Assembly: GCA_036245805.1 (NCBI GenBank)
Contig: BTRK01000004.1
Span: 42,558,907 to 42,622,906 of the forward strand
Origin: Pristionchus mayeri
Taxonomy: Eukaryota; Nematoda; Chromadorea; Rhabditida; Neodiplogasteridae
Direction of reading: 5' to 3'
DNA length: 64,000 nucleotides
Shown here: positions 43,269 through 55,200 of the stretch, in pieces
How the letters are laid out: the number at the start of each line of letters is the position of its first letter
How positions within the stretch are numbered: the stretch's first letter is position 1
Translations under genes and position numbers: made by a program
Notes under the pieces: generated by a model
What the model saw: the letters and a program-made list of their open reading frames with translations, nothing else
Databases searched by the model: none
Told to the model about the DNA's origin: nothing

Positions 43269-45275
43269 TCAGTGAAGGGGTGGTAGGAGAGGGACGTGAG
43301 CTGTTGTCGGAGTGGGGATCAAGCGGTATCCACTAGGGAGTACAGTAATCTTGGAGTTGTGGGTGAGTTTGAGTGCGTCACCGACACCAAGTAAGAGGTC
43401 GGGGGTGACTGTTGAGTCAGTAAGGTGGTCTGGTACAGACTGGAGAGTAGTCTTGATTACCTCGAGGTCAACTGGTGAAAGGGGTTGGTGATTGATTGAG
43501 TTAGTTATACTCTCGCCATCGTGGACTACAGCCCTAATCGTCACATTGTCTCGATTAGTAACAAGCTGGAATTGAACCACATAATGGGTGGAAGCAACTA
43601 CAGACGGCTCATTATGTATGACTCCAGTGATGGAGGCATGCAGCTGATCCACAGGCGTAAGTGAAAGACGGCTTGCGAGGCTGCGAGAAATAAGCGAGAC
43701 TTGTGCGCCTGTGTCTAATAGTGCATGGGCCATGAGCACTTGGCACGCAGTCTGGTTTATGAGGCCAACGGGTGCAGTGAACAATCTAGTGTTCACTTGA
43801 ATGGGTTGTTTCGTGGTGACAGATGCAACGGTGGTAGCCTTGTTGGGGTTGGTAGAGGGCTTATGGTAAAGGGAAGTGTGATGTTTACCATTGCAGGTAG
43901 AACAGGATTTCCGACACTCATGTGAGGGATGGCTAGCAGAGAAGCACGAAAAGCATAGGGACTTAGTGCGGAGGATGTCTTTTCTGTCCTTGGCAGAAGT
44001 GACTTGTGTGCACTGAGCACTGTAGGTGTGCTGTCCACAGAACACACACAATGAGCCCTTCTTGGAAGGCTTGGGATGGGTGCTGCTAGACGGCTGTGAT
44101 TGAGTGCTTGAGGCGTGGGTGTTGGTCGGCTGGTTACTTGTCCTGTGTTGTTGCTTGCCGCTGTTGTGAGGGAGGGAAGAGGGGCGAGTAGCAAAAGCGC
44201 TGATGGTGAGGGCCTGCGTCTGCTCTTTGACCAACTGACGTTCGATCAGAAGGAGGGCGGACAGAAGTGAGTCGGATTCCGCAGCCGTTACGATGGGGAT
44301 GAATCGCTGGTGAACGCGCTCGGCGACTTCCTGCTGGACCACGAGTGCATTCACCCCCCATTTTTCGTGAATGGAGTGCGTGATATTGATCAGTGACTGG
44401 ACTGCAGCGAGTTGGTCACTAACGCTGTCTGACTTGGATCTAATATTACGCAGTGACTGTAGAAGTTGCGCTTGTGCCAGGTCTTGCTGCTCATATGGTG
44501 ATTCAAGGCGGCTAATCATCTTAGACAGGAAATTCTCCTGAATGGGAAGAGAAGCGATGATATTGAAGGCTGATCCCTTCAGGCAAGAGCGCACATGGAA
44601 GAGCTTCTCAACTTCTGTGAAGTGGGATTGATTCAGAATAAGTGACTGAATCTGGAACTTGAAGGCTGGCCATCGAGTGATGTCACTCCCATCGAATGAC
44701 TCAAGCCTGATATGAGGAAGAGCGATGGCAGGCTTGAGAGCAGCTGATTCGACGTGGGCGGATGCGTGAGTGTGCTGAGCGAGTGTTGGAATAGTAGTCG
44801 AGGCTGTGCTTCCAGAGCCATTCGAGTGTTGAGAAATTCCGTCGCCTTGTGAAAGGGTAGAGGAATTGTGAGCAGGTGGGTGCATGGGTTGGGGAGAGGG
44901 TGCGGCAGTAGGCTGGGGTGACTGGCCACTAAGCACAGGGGGAGAGTGATTGGATGGTTGAATCAGGTCACTATTGCTAACGTGCGGGATTGTTACCGAG
45001 GCAGGCGGAGTGAGCCAGGTAACGTGACGTGAATTAAACTCGACGGCTTTATCGAATTTTGCAACCTTTTTCTCAAAGAGGTTCGTAAGTTTACTCACAT
45101 CCATGGGAAGTTGGCTGGATCCATCCTTGCTCTTGTTCACACCCTGCAGACGGCTTTGCTCGTTGGCTGCTTGGTCCTTGTCGGCTCCTTCCTGGTTGAC
45201 CATCTCAGCGACTTTCTCCTCGATTTCCTGCATGACGTCTCTGAAAGAAGAGAGAATTCGGTCGGCATCCGCCAC
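43269..45275 (-). CDS. gag: BEL/Pao gag-protease, 668 aa
   Basis: A long Ser/Thr/Gln-rich ORF from ATG to TGA. Residues about 190-340 carry the BEL capsid-type region (LPHIRLESFDGSDITRWPAF). Zinc knuckles follow at about 405-470 (CVFCGQH, CFSCFSASHPSHEC, CSTCNGKHH). A retropepsin-like aspartic protease with LLDTGAQVSLISR lies near 520-535. The TGA lies 2 bases before the pol frame, which is open upstream across it, so a frameshift would be needed for a gag-pol product. BEL elements usually have one ORF. Confidence 0.9.
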   Translation of the reverse strand: MADADRILSSFRDVMQEIEEKVAEMVNQEGADKDQAANEQSRLQGVNKSKDGSSQLPMDVSKLTNLFEKKVAKFDKAVEFNSRHVTWLTPPASVTIPHVSNSDLIQPSNHSPPVLSGQSPQPTAAPSPQPMHPPAHNSSTLSQGDGISQHSNGSGSTASTTIPTLAQHTHASAHVESAALKPAIALPHIRLESFDGSDITRWPAFKFQIQSLILNQSHFTEVEKLFHVRSCLKGSAFNIIASLPIQENFLSKMISRLESPYEQQDLAQAQLLQSLRNIRSKSDSVSDQLAAVQSLINITHSIHEKWGVNALVVQQEVAERVHQRFIPIVTAAESDSLLSALLLIERQLVKEQTQALTISAFATRPSSLPHNSGKQQHRTSNQPTNTHASSTQSQPSSSTHPKPSKKGSLCVFCGQHTYSAQCTQVTSAKDRKDILRTKSLCFSCFSASHPSHECRKSCSTCNGKHHTSLYHKPSTNPNKATTVASVTTKQPIQVNTRLFTAPVGLINQTACQVLMAHALLDTGAQVSLISRSLASRLSLTPVDQLHASITGVIHNEPSVVASTHYVVQFQLVTNRDNVTIRAVVHDGESITNSINHQPLSPVDLEVIKTTLQSVPDHLTDSTVTPDLLLGVGDALKLTHNSKITVLPSGYRLIPTPTTAHVPLLPPLH

Positions 45276-45609
45276 AGTGGGGCGGGTAGTGGAGGCCAGT
45301 TTGTGAATTTCGTCAGATGTCTTGACTTTGTAAAGGTCGGTGGTTACAAAATCTTGAGTTCACTAAGAAGGCTGTGGAGTGACTCATAATCAGTTTTGAA
45401 AGTTGACTCCATTACGGTCTTGGTTTTCCTACGGATAGTGACCGTATTGGGGAGGATAAATTCGGGTTGGGGTTTGGGCTCAATAGTAGAGTGAATGCTG
45501 CCACGCGGACGTATCGGTGTTCTTATTTAGGTCGAATTGCACCATATGCGAGAGAATCAGACGATTCTCTGGCTATGTGTGTTGTGCAATAATGAGGGAT
45601 GACGAAATA

Positions 45610-46844
45610 TTAGGTTGAACAGAAAGTCTTTATAAACTGTTTTGCTCGATCACTGCTCAGTGCACGAGACCTTTGGTGTTCCCTCGCCTCTAGTGAATAA
45701 CAAATGACAAAGGGACTATGTGGTCAACAACTCCCCATTTCACGCCTTTCATTCTGCTACTAGTAAGATCACGATGTTTGTTCACACGGCCTTGCAGATC
45801 CGCAACGTTCTGTTATTCGTATTCCTCTCTCACACTACAATGAAGGAATAGGAACGTCAGTTGGCTGAAGTGTACGATTCATATGCCACTCACTACCAGA
45901 CCATGCGCAATTGGTACCAACTCTTCGAGAAGGGGGACTTTTCCATGGATGATCATGACCGGTCTGGGAGGCCACCCGAGCTGGATTTGGATGCGCTACG
46001 GATCGTAGTGGAATTGGATCCTTTCCAAATACCCGCGACATGGCAGCCACACTTGGGGTATCGCAAAGCACCACCGTAAAATGATTGGTCTCCATTGGCA
46101 AGAAGAAGCTAGGCCGTTTCATACCCCACAAATTGACCCAAGACCAGTTTGACCACCGTGTCGACGATTCCCTTTCTCTACTCACTCTTCACGCTGGAGA
46201 TCGTCTCATAACAGGGGTCGATAAGTGGGTCTGCTATGAGAATCACCATAGGAAGGCACAGTGGGTGGATGCCAATGAGACCCCACAGGACGTCGCAAAG
46301 CCTGACCTTCACCCTATGAAAATCTTGCTCTCTGCCTGGTGGGGAGTGGATGGCCCGATTTACTGGGAGCTCCTACCCGAGAAGCGGATAATTACTGGAT
46401 ATGTCTACACTAAACAACTACGGAATCTCAATAAGAAATCCGCACAATCTGCCCTGAACGGCAAGAAAGTGTACTATCAACACGATAACGCCCGACCCCA
46501 TGTTGTACGGCAGGTCAAGCAGGAGCTGTCCAAATATGGCTGGATGGTTCTCCCTCATGCACCGTATTCTCCTGGCTTGGCCCCTTCGGATGATTGGTTG
46601 TTCTCGGACCTGACCCGTCATCTCGATCAGAGATCCTTCACTTCCCGTGGGGCGATCGAGGCCGCACTCAAGCAATATTTTGATTCGCGCCGAGATGGGT
46701 TCTATAATGAGGGAATCCATAAGTTGCCTGAACGTTGGAGATTTGTCGTAGATAACAATGGTGCATACGTCTGATTTCACTCTTGCGCTTCATTGTCAGA
46801 AGAATTGAAATAAAAAGTTTATAAAGACTTTCTGTTCAACCTAA
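45610..46844 (+). mobile_element. Mariner element copy 2 (defective), in BEL leader/LTR
   Basis: The ends TTAGGTTGAACAGAAAGTCT and inverse are flanked by TA (45608-45609 and 46845-46846). It is nearly identical to copy 1. It shares the TAG at codon 4 (ATG at 45840), the frameshift after the amino part and the TGV change at the first catalytic Asp (TGVDKW). It also has Asp for Tyr in APSDDW. The catalytic part is open at 46085-46774. Confidence 0.95.
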
Positions 46845-47492
46845 TAGAATAAATATTTATTATTAATTTACACAACAAGGGAAAATGGGTGAACTTAATA
46901 GAGGTCTAACGGGGAGGGAAAGTAGTGATTTAGAAGTGAAAGAAACCTGGAGGTGGTCTCCGAAGTCTTGGGGGTGCTCGTCACTGAAGAAGGCTCGAGT
47001 GAGAGCGAGGGAAGGTCGTCGGCTGGTTGATGTCTGGTCGACGGTGAGGGGACTGTGAGGGCTCGAGAACGAATCCTGACAGTGATGAAATAATTACGTG
47101 TGGCAGTGACACGACGCAATAAAGAAGAAGTGTTGGAGAAGCAAGTCCAACAAAGAAGGCCTCAACGGTGAGCGAGGGAACCGCAAGGTGATAGCTGAGT
47201 TCAATAATAAGAGCGAAAAATACAGAGCGTGCGCTCAGTACGACGGCAAAGGTAGAACTGAAGTAGGAAAAAGGAAAAATTCATCGCGAAAGGGCAAAAC
47301 ATACGGTATATTGATGTGCATGAACACAGTACAAGGTTCCGTACGAAAACAGAGACGCGGGAGTTGACCGGTGTGATACCGTATGACTTTGGCTAGAGCC
47401 AATCGAGAATTGGATTTATTTTATGAAACAAATTATTGAAGTGTTTGATTATTTATGTATATTGTAGTAGTGGAAGAATTCCGCTACAATAA

Positions 47493-48619
47493 TTACTTAA
47501 AATAATCAAGGTTGTACATAATGTAACGCAAGTGCGACCATACACATGTTTTTATCTGATTGCCTCGATAGAAACATGCTGCCATCACTCCACCCTCTAC
47601 CATTTCCTCGGCTACATCATCCCAGAAATGTGTTGGCATTTCAAACATGTTCCCTGGTGGTAGAGCCTGCTTGTGACTTCCTTCTGTTAGAATGAATTCT
47701 TGGGCAAGTTTAGCGACTTCCACTAGATATTCACCTGAAATATTCGTTGTTTTTGTGTATCTGATTCAACCAACGTATGCATTCAGTAATGCAGCGAGCA
47801 GCATTTATCTGCACATACGCCACCTCACATCTTCGCGTGATCGTCAAAGCAAAGTACCTGCACACTGTATGTTTACAACAATTTCAAAATAATACATTTG
47901 ATCACCTTTGATCGTAGTCAAAATTTGTCAGAAAGAGTGCCAAGGAATCCACTTTTATCCCGGGTTTAAAAGCATTCTTGATTATCTTTTTCTTTTATTT
48001 ATTGACTTGAGATATTTGAATCTTGCTAATGCGTCGAAATCGCCAAAGCACACGAGTTATTTCTTGAGAAATATCACTATCGTTGTGCTCTTTAAGTTCC
48101 CAAGATCGCCAAACTCGAATACACTTAAATATAGAGTGTTTTTTATCATCACGAATAATATTTTGAGCATTAAAAATGAAATCATCAGCAAATATGTTTC
48201 AATTTTTGTTGAAATCAAAGCTCAATGTGCAACAAAATATCACCTCATCCTTGTCAACTTGATTATTTGTACATTTCCCTTCATGCCAAATTCCCAAATT
48301 TGTCAAATTTAGCAATTTGTGTGTCCTAAATTACAGTCCGAATCGAAGTTCACCCGATTCTATCTGATTCAGCCCACACGTGTTAAGTACAGGACAGTGA
48401 TTTTGAGCGTTCGGAATTAACTTTTAAAATTATTAAAATTATTATTGATTAATTTTTAAAAAAGGTTACTCACATTTCGCATTGAGTTCATGGAAAATCC
48501 CTCAATGCTAATTATCCTCCTGATGATATCGGAAGGAATTTTGGAAAGGTCGAGAGTGGAGTCACATTGACGGCTTGCCGGTTTCGCGTCATGAGCTCGA
48601 CTCACTTTGCAACCCAATT
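47493..48619 (-). pseudogene. B2: F-box family-B pseudogene
   Basis: Exon 1 (48474-48619) encodes LGCKVSRAHDAK and KIPSDIIRRIISIEGFSMNS, the first half of an F-box. The exon with the second half (ISRxWN) was not found. Exon 3 (47906-48123) has a TAA and a frame change before KIIKNAFKPGIKVDS and NFDYDQR. Exon 4 (47775-47857) and the last exon (47493-47734) are open: ALTITRRCEVAYVQINAA, then EYLVEVAKL, PPGNMFEMP, EEMVEGGVMAACFYRG and WSHLRYIMYNLDYF. It is transcribed away from a CCAAT-type block at 48686. Confidence 0.75.
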
Positions 48620-48685
48620 CTAGACAATAAAATATTGATATACGCTCAAAGATAATGTGCTGAATTTGTAATGGGCGCGAAAAAG

Positions 48686-48724
48686 CAACGCCTCGCACAC
48701 AGTATCCATGCAAATTCGCGCCAT
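48686..48724. promoter_or_regulatory. CCAAT-type block upstream of B2
   Basis: AACGCCTCGCACACAGTATC, then CATGCAAATTCGCGCC, corresponds to the blocks at 30572 and 18965. It lies about 70 bp upstream of B2 exon 1. Confidence 0.5.
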
Positions 48725-48936
48725 AACAATCCCACATTTTGTGTAGTAAACCGGTTTGTTTTTCTTGGAATGTGAATCAAGAGATAGGTCGCTTTGTAAA
48801 GAATCAAAGAGAATAGTGAAATTATTTCGAAAAGTCTGATGATGTGCATCGAATTCGGAAATATAGAGATTGCGATTGTTCTCTGACTTTATCATTGACA
48901 AAATATAGCAGTTAATTTAGTTCGAATTTTCATGAA

Positions 48937-49972
48937 TCAAGCAGCAGGCGGCGCCCCAAGACTATTTGCAGCAGCGGCAGCCTCTATTGGACCCATCCAG
49001 GGAAGTCCGGCTGCTTGACGTTTCCTAAAACGAATACCGTAACCGAGTTCTGGAATCGGTTATTGCAATCAAAGTGAACTCGACTCACTCTTTGTACACT
49101 TCGACGTCATCGCCAACGATAATTCGTATTTCACTGAGCCAGAACGACCAAGGATCTTCTCCGGGTCGAGCACACATTTCACCAGAAGGACACTGGATTT
49201 CCTTGAATTCGATAATGATTAGATAAATAACTAATAAGTAGTATGATAGTACCGGATTAGATGCTTGCTCCAAGATGCTACGTTTCGTACATGCGATACA
49301 ATACTTGTGTGAAGTAGTTGCCATACACTGGATCATTGCGGTGAGGTAGGGGATTGACACGCCACAGCTTAGGCACCGCACAACTCTGTTGCGAATTCTG
49401 GAAATTAATTGTCGATGAGTTCCATCCCACTCTTCCCTCTCACCTAGTTGCACAAGCTCTATGTGCGCTTTCTCTAGCTTATGCAAACAGTTAGGGATTA
49501 GTCTATTATTTTTAAAAAACTCACTCATTGAACTCGTTAAATTGTTCTCCCAAGATTATTTCAATATCTTGCTGCACAAACACCCAGGGTGTGTTCGGAA
49601 ACTCAGGAGGGTTGCACCTTAGACCGGATGGGCAAGTGATGAGCTACAAGGGTATACATAAGTTGGTCTACAATTGCATTAAAGGAAGTCCAATCACAAG
49701 ATAGCCTCAGATTTATAAACAGGTTATGTCATGCTGGAAATTTAGGTTATGCCATGCTGGAATGTCATAATGGATTGTATATGGTCGAAAGCTGTCTATC
49801 ATGAGCTATCGAGCGCAATAAAAATAGTTCTTACCAAGCAGGTGGCTTGCTCCATAATGCTCGTCGCTGCACATTGCATGCAATAATTGTGTCCAGCGTT
49901 GGCAAGACATTTAACCACTCGATCGGCGATTTGCTGCAGGCATTTAGCACATTGTGTTGCAGTAGTACTCAT
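48937..49972 (-). CDS. C-III: tandem RING-like protein, 200 aa
   Basis: Five exons join with matching phases: 49835-49972, 49525-49643, 49253-49397, 49089-49201 and 48937-49024 (603 nt with TGA). There are two C3HC4 modules. The first uses C8, C11, C22, H28, C31, C34, C50 and C56; the second uses C94, C97, C110, H116, C119, C122, C138 and C144. The spacing and the motifs SHKYCIAC, TKRSILEQASNP and QCPSGEMC resemble the first RING of RBR-type E3 ubiquitin ligases. Each module is followed by an I(R/E)IIxGxxxEx segment. The end is Ala-rich (AAAAANSLGAPPAA). No IBR or second-RING cysteines were found. The likely role is an E3 or E2-binding protein. C-I and C-II are decayed paralogs. Confidence 0.75.
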
Positions 49973-50311
49973 TTCTGGAAACAGTGTTCATGCGATGAAC
50001 GTATGAAAAAGGGAAAGTGCATAAATACACAACAGTATACAATGTGTTAAGAACCCAGTCAGTCTACAAGCACGATAGGTATACGAATGCGCATTATTTC
50101 GAAAATACCAACTCATTCATATATTGGAAGCACAATGCATTAGCAAATACAGCACCTCGGATGCTTCCATGCCCTCTGGCCGGCATCCATGATTGTCAAT
50201 AAAGTGCTAATGATAGATCAAAGACACAGCAAAATATATGATTTATTGGGAAAATAAGATTTATGCGAGTAGCAATGCAAGTTCACATAGAAATTTAAAA
50301 AAAAAACATAA

Positions 50312-51525
50312 TCATTCTTCTAGATGATACATGATGTATCGCAGGTGCGACCATGCACTCGATTTCACTCGATCTCATCGATAGAAGTACGCAGCCATAA
50401 CTCCGCTCTCAACCATTTCTTGGCCTACGTTAAACCAGAACTTATATGGTAATCCGAACATATTAGCTGGCGGCAAAACGATATCGAAGCCTTTCTCAAC
50501 CAGATAAAATTCCGTCACAAATTTAGCTACTTCGGTTCAATATTCGCCTACAAAGCTGACAGACTGGTCTAATCATGATAACATTCAACGCACAAATTCG
50601 CTTAGGTGTTAAACGGTCGGTGCTGATATGAACGTAGTCGACGTTGCACTTCTTTAGAATTTCCAGTGCAAAATTTCTATAAACGTCGTATTTTGATCGT
50701 TCACAATATTATATGTTATCACCGCTGTTCATAGTCGAAATTTTCGAGATACAATCCCATGCCGTCCACGTTCATCCCACTTTGAAACGCTTGCAATATG
50801 ATTTTCCGCATTCTCGCGCTAGCTTGAAATATGCAGTTTGCTAATCCCTCGGAATCTTCTAATAAATCGTGTAATTTCACGAGACGCATTGTCATCCCAA
50901 GCGGTTTTGTCGATTTTCCATGCTCTTGAAATTCGAACATCACCCTGTAATTTAAAGTAATTTGATAGATCTTAGAAAACGATATTGTCGTTGTGCACAT
51001 TGTTTTCTCACTACCGATCGAGAGGTTTTGTAAAATTATGGTAGTCTGATCGGAATATATACTTGTATAATACAATCAACACATTCAAAATAGCAATGGA
51101 AATAATGCGAACATCTCTTGGTTGTTCGGCGTGATCGGTATATTTCCGACATATCCAATTGGAGATGTTCATAAATTTCTGCTCAATGTGTTTCTTGTGA
51201 GTAGGTGATGAGGTGATGTGAATTATGCATAAATCAAGAATCGGGAACTTTTTACTTTAGATACTCGCTGACCAGGGTATTCCACGATCGAGAAATCTGG
51301 ATTATCACTTGTTTTATATTTTTTTATACATTACTTTGAATTGCAGATAAAACTGACATAACAACTAATGTATTATATATGTGGTTTCACTAACCTCTCC
51401 CATGGGTCGCATTGAATATCCCTCCAGGCGAATAACCTTTCGATGATGTCGACAGGAATATTAGTGACATTGAGATCATGCTCAAGATTTTTAGACTTCG
51501 AAGGCCTACTCGATTTGCAGCCCAT
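50312..51525 (-). pseudogene. B3: F-box family-B pseudogene
   Basis: Exon 1 (51395-51525) starts MGCKSSRPSKSKN, a myristoylation-like amino end, then NIPVDIIE, with a one-base loss that shifts the F-box. Exon 2 (about 51190-51300) has ISRSWNTLVSEYLK, then another shift before KKFPILD. Exon 3 (50723-50944) is fully open (FEFQEHGKS, RKIILQAFQSGMNVDGM, NFDYEQR). Exon 4 (50594-50676) is open. The last exon (50312-50547) has TGA in place of a leucine codon near its start and TGA after AAYFYR. Its neighbours on the same strand are C-III and D1. Confidence 0.7.
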
Positions 51526-52222
51526 CGACAAATCAGCAAATACACTTAAAATGCATTGAATGTAAATGAACAAATTAAAAGGAACATAACAATGTTCGAA
51601 AAAAACATTACAGATACTGTAAGGAAGCGGAAATTGGCGCGAAATATATGCAATATGCTGATACGATGCTGGTCGTATTTGTGCAGTATTAGAAAGTTCA
51701 AAAATATAAAATCAACTCGAGATGGGATATCATATACGTTAAGAATGAACAAGCACGTGATTTATCTTGATTACTACGATAGAATTGAGCAGAGATATTC
51801 CGTACTCGGTCGGTGTGTGATTTCCAGAAGTTACCGGGCATGCCGAAGAGTTCTCCAGGTGATAGGACTCTGTCGTACCACCCTTGCGTACAGAAACTTG
51901 CATAATAATGAGGGAAATGAACCCTATCACGATTTTCATCTTGCAGTTACGACGTATTATGCTAGCCGCTCCTCGAGCATAAATACAATATTTATTTGTT
52001 TTTTTTTTAAGTTTAGGATATCCCTCCCTCGCATGCTCTCGTTAAAAACATGTTTAATACATGAATGTTGATTCATATAATATAAAATCATGATGTATAT
52101 TTCGGAAACCCATGCAACATAAATAAACAATACAAACATTCGATTTTATAAAATAAAATTTAATCAGATACAGAAATTATCTTGAGATGTACTCTTTAAA
52201 GGTTGAAATTGTCTAAAAATAA

Positions 52223-55200
52223 CTAACGAACAATGTCACCATTCTCATCTATTTTACGAATAGAAACCAAGGAACATCCGTGATCATCTTTCTTCTGTGG
52301 TAAACTTGCTAATGCGTAACACCGAGCTCTATCCTTCACGAAACATCCATCAATCTGAAAGTCGAATTCTTGCAAAGGTTTGTTTCAATGTTGTTTCACC
52401 AACCTCGAATCGTCCTTTCTCTTCTGCGAGAGAGATCAGTCCATCAGTTTCAAATACGAACAAATTTGAAACAGTAAAATCAATCTCTGCATCGCAAATA
52501 TACTGAAATTGCCTTTGAGTACATGTAATACACACATATAACCGTTACCTCAAAGATATCAATAATTTCTTGTGGTGTACAGTATATCGATTCTAACATT
52601 GTGTCTGCTGCAGAATTGATCAAGGGAACAGCCAAACGATCATTCAAAATAAAACTTTCCGGGTCTTCATTCTTAAAAATACATGGAATTGCTTTTATAT
52701 TATTGTAATATTTAAAAGAAAGATTCGAACATACGTTAGGAAGCACTTCATTTGGAATGTTCCCATCTCGTGCTCGAGAATGCGAATGCACTGCTAGCCA
52801 TTTTACTTTGGGTAAATTATGCAGTGCTTCAACCAGTCCTGGTAAACTTTGACCTTTTAGACTGTTCCAAGAAAGATACACTTTCTCAATAGTTTTGTCT
52901 TTGATGTGCTTGAGGAAACTGAAACATTATGCAAATTATTATTGATATATTACGAATATATTTCAGAGTAATCAAATAAAAATCTGGACAATGAAAATAA
53001 CCTTTGTAGAAAATCTGAGAAATCGGATGAGGTGTAGATTGTTATATACAGCTTTTTTGAAGGAAATGATATTCGCTAGTGTAACCAATGCAGGGAATAG
53101 TTCAGCTTGACGAGTTTTGCCAATCTGAATGCAGTCTGTATTCACTTTCCCTTTGTAATCTTAGCACATAACTTGTTTAATATGATATATGAGAGGAATC
53201 GCGAGAGAATCGACCATTTTAGGGGGGTAGGCGGCAGTGAAATTGAAACTCAACCAATCCCTTCAAAAATTTGGCACAAAGTATTTCGAATGATGCTCTT
53301 TCAAACTGCGTCGTCAGAATTTTGATAACTGTCGTCTTCGTCGAGATTCAGAAGGCCAAACATGGTACTATCACTTTTCGGAAGTCAAATCGGGTGCATT
53401 TAATTAATCATAACATCGTTTAAATTCAAGATAGACGGCCGTTCTTTGCTTAGAATGAAAGAAGAGATCTAGGGCTACAACTTTCATGTTGACCATGTCA
53501 TTCCAGGTGCACGCTCCTGTGCGGGGCGGTCGGTCAGACTAAAAATGCCCAAATTTTTCAAATCGGAAAAACCCCCAAAGTTATTATGCGGAAGTTATAG
53601 TCCCTATAGGTGACTAACTTTTCGTCAAAAACTAGGCAAATCGAGAATATGAAAAAAAATAAGGGCGCACTTTTGTAGAGTGGATCCAAAATGGGTACCA
53701 GACATATAAACTTCCAAAGGTCTAATTGGATGGTGTTGGGCTCAAATACATCCAAGAACGTCCAAAACAGCATTTCAAGTTGTTTCCACAATAGCTATAA
53801 CAGTTTCTTTGGTCAAAAACTACAGTAAGACCTGAAATTGGAAAATCCATATTTTTACCCTCAACAACCTATGGGATGGGTTCTAATGCATTAAATCTGT
53901 TCCAAGTAATGTAGGAACATCCCTTGGAACGTCTCAAAGAAAAAGGGCAACTGTAAACATGTTATTTCATCTGAGGAATCCGTGGAAAGGCGCAAAACTG
54001 TCATTTCGACAAAAATAATCGTAGGGACCCGCATCATAGCTAGAAATGTAGAGCGTGATGGGCTGAACATTTCATCTGTTGAAAGTTAGCTTCTATCTTT
54101 CCATTGAAGCGCGCTAGAGGGCGTAGAAGACGGCCAGAATTGGGCTAGACTCCGCCCTAGGGCGCGTGCTCTAACCGTCTGGCGCTCTCGCCCTCTGACC
54201 TCTCTCTCCCTCCCCTCCCTTTAGTGCTCTCACGCGCGCCTCCACCATCGTTTTCGACGAACTTCCACGCCCTCTAGCGCGCTTCAATGGAAAGATAAAA
54301 GCTAACTTTCAACAGATGAAATGTTCAGCCCCCATGACATGGTCAACATGAAAGTTGTAGCCCTAGATCTCTTCTTTCATTCTAAGCAAATAACGGCCTT
54401 CTATCTTTAATTTAAACGATGTTATGATTAATTAAATGCGCCCGATTTGACTTCCGAAAAGTGATAGTACCATGTTTGGCCTTCTGAATCTCGAAGATGA
54501 CGTCAGTTATAAAAATTCTGACAACGCAGTTTAAAATAGCATCATTTGAAATACTTTGTGCCAAATTTTTGAAGGGATTGGTTGAGTTTGAATTTCACTG
54601 CCGCTGAGTAGTCGATTCTCTCGCGATTCCTCTCATATATTTCAACGGTACCTCGACAGAAAGGCCTTCTGCGGTTGCATTTCTAAACATCTCAAGAACG
54701 GGTTTTTCGAAATTTTCATTTGGCGCCGTCTTAAAGTTATAAGTGCTTGACGAAGCCTTGAATCTATTGAGAATTGCGCTCCGGAGTGATTCACTGAAAA
54801 CACAATATTATAAAGAGCCCCAGGCACTGAGCGTGATACAATTTTTTAATACCATATTACCAACGCGGCTGGGTTGTGTACACGTAGTGGGATATTTCTG
54901 ACATATTTCTTAACCCCCGTGACCTGGGTGTATCACTTACCTGCAGCTCCACCCAGACCACGGGATTTAGGAAATAGGCCAGAAATCCCCAACCACGTGC
55001 ACACAACACGGGCGGTAGCCTCGCTCATAGTTGGATGATAACCTAAAGACATACTGAACGCTGAATTAGCTCGGGGGTGGCAAAGCTCGCCTTGCGTTGA
55101 GTGCCTAATCGTGACTTGTTTTAACATATTAGGCATCTTCGCGACAAACTGTCAACTTTAGCATAATATTTTTACAAAATATTATTCTAAAGTTGACAAT

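Larger units (their letters stand above)
40306..47430 (-). mobile_element. BEL/Pao LTR retrotransposon, 3'-truncated
   Basis: Gag and pol ORFs lie on the minus strand. The 3' part (end of integrase, 3' LTR) is replaced by FB6. The upstream 45.28-47.4 kb region should contain leader and 5' LTR and is split by mariner copy 2 at 45610. TGGTGCAATTCGACC, read on the minus strand near 45550, is a possible primer-binding site. LTR borders cannot be fixed without the second LTR. Confidence 0.8.

Noticed and set aside
41966..45389. Plus-strand ORFs up to 137 aa over the BEL region
   Set aside because: They are antisense shadows of gag and pol.
51556..52071. 171-aa plus-strand ORF
   Set aside because: It overlaps the upstream and intergenic DNA of B3 with no motif, splice signals or paralog support.
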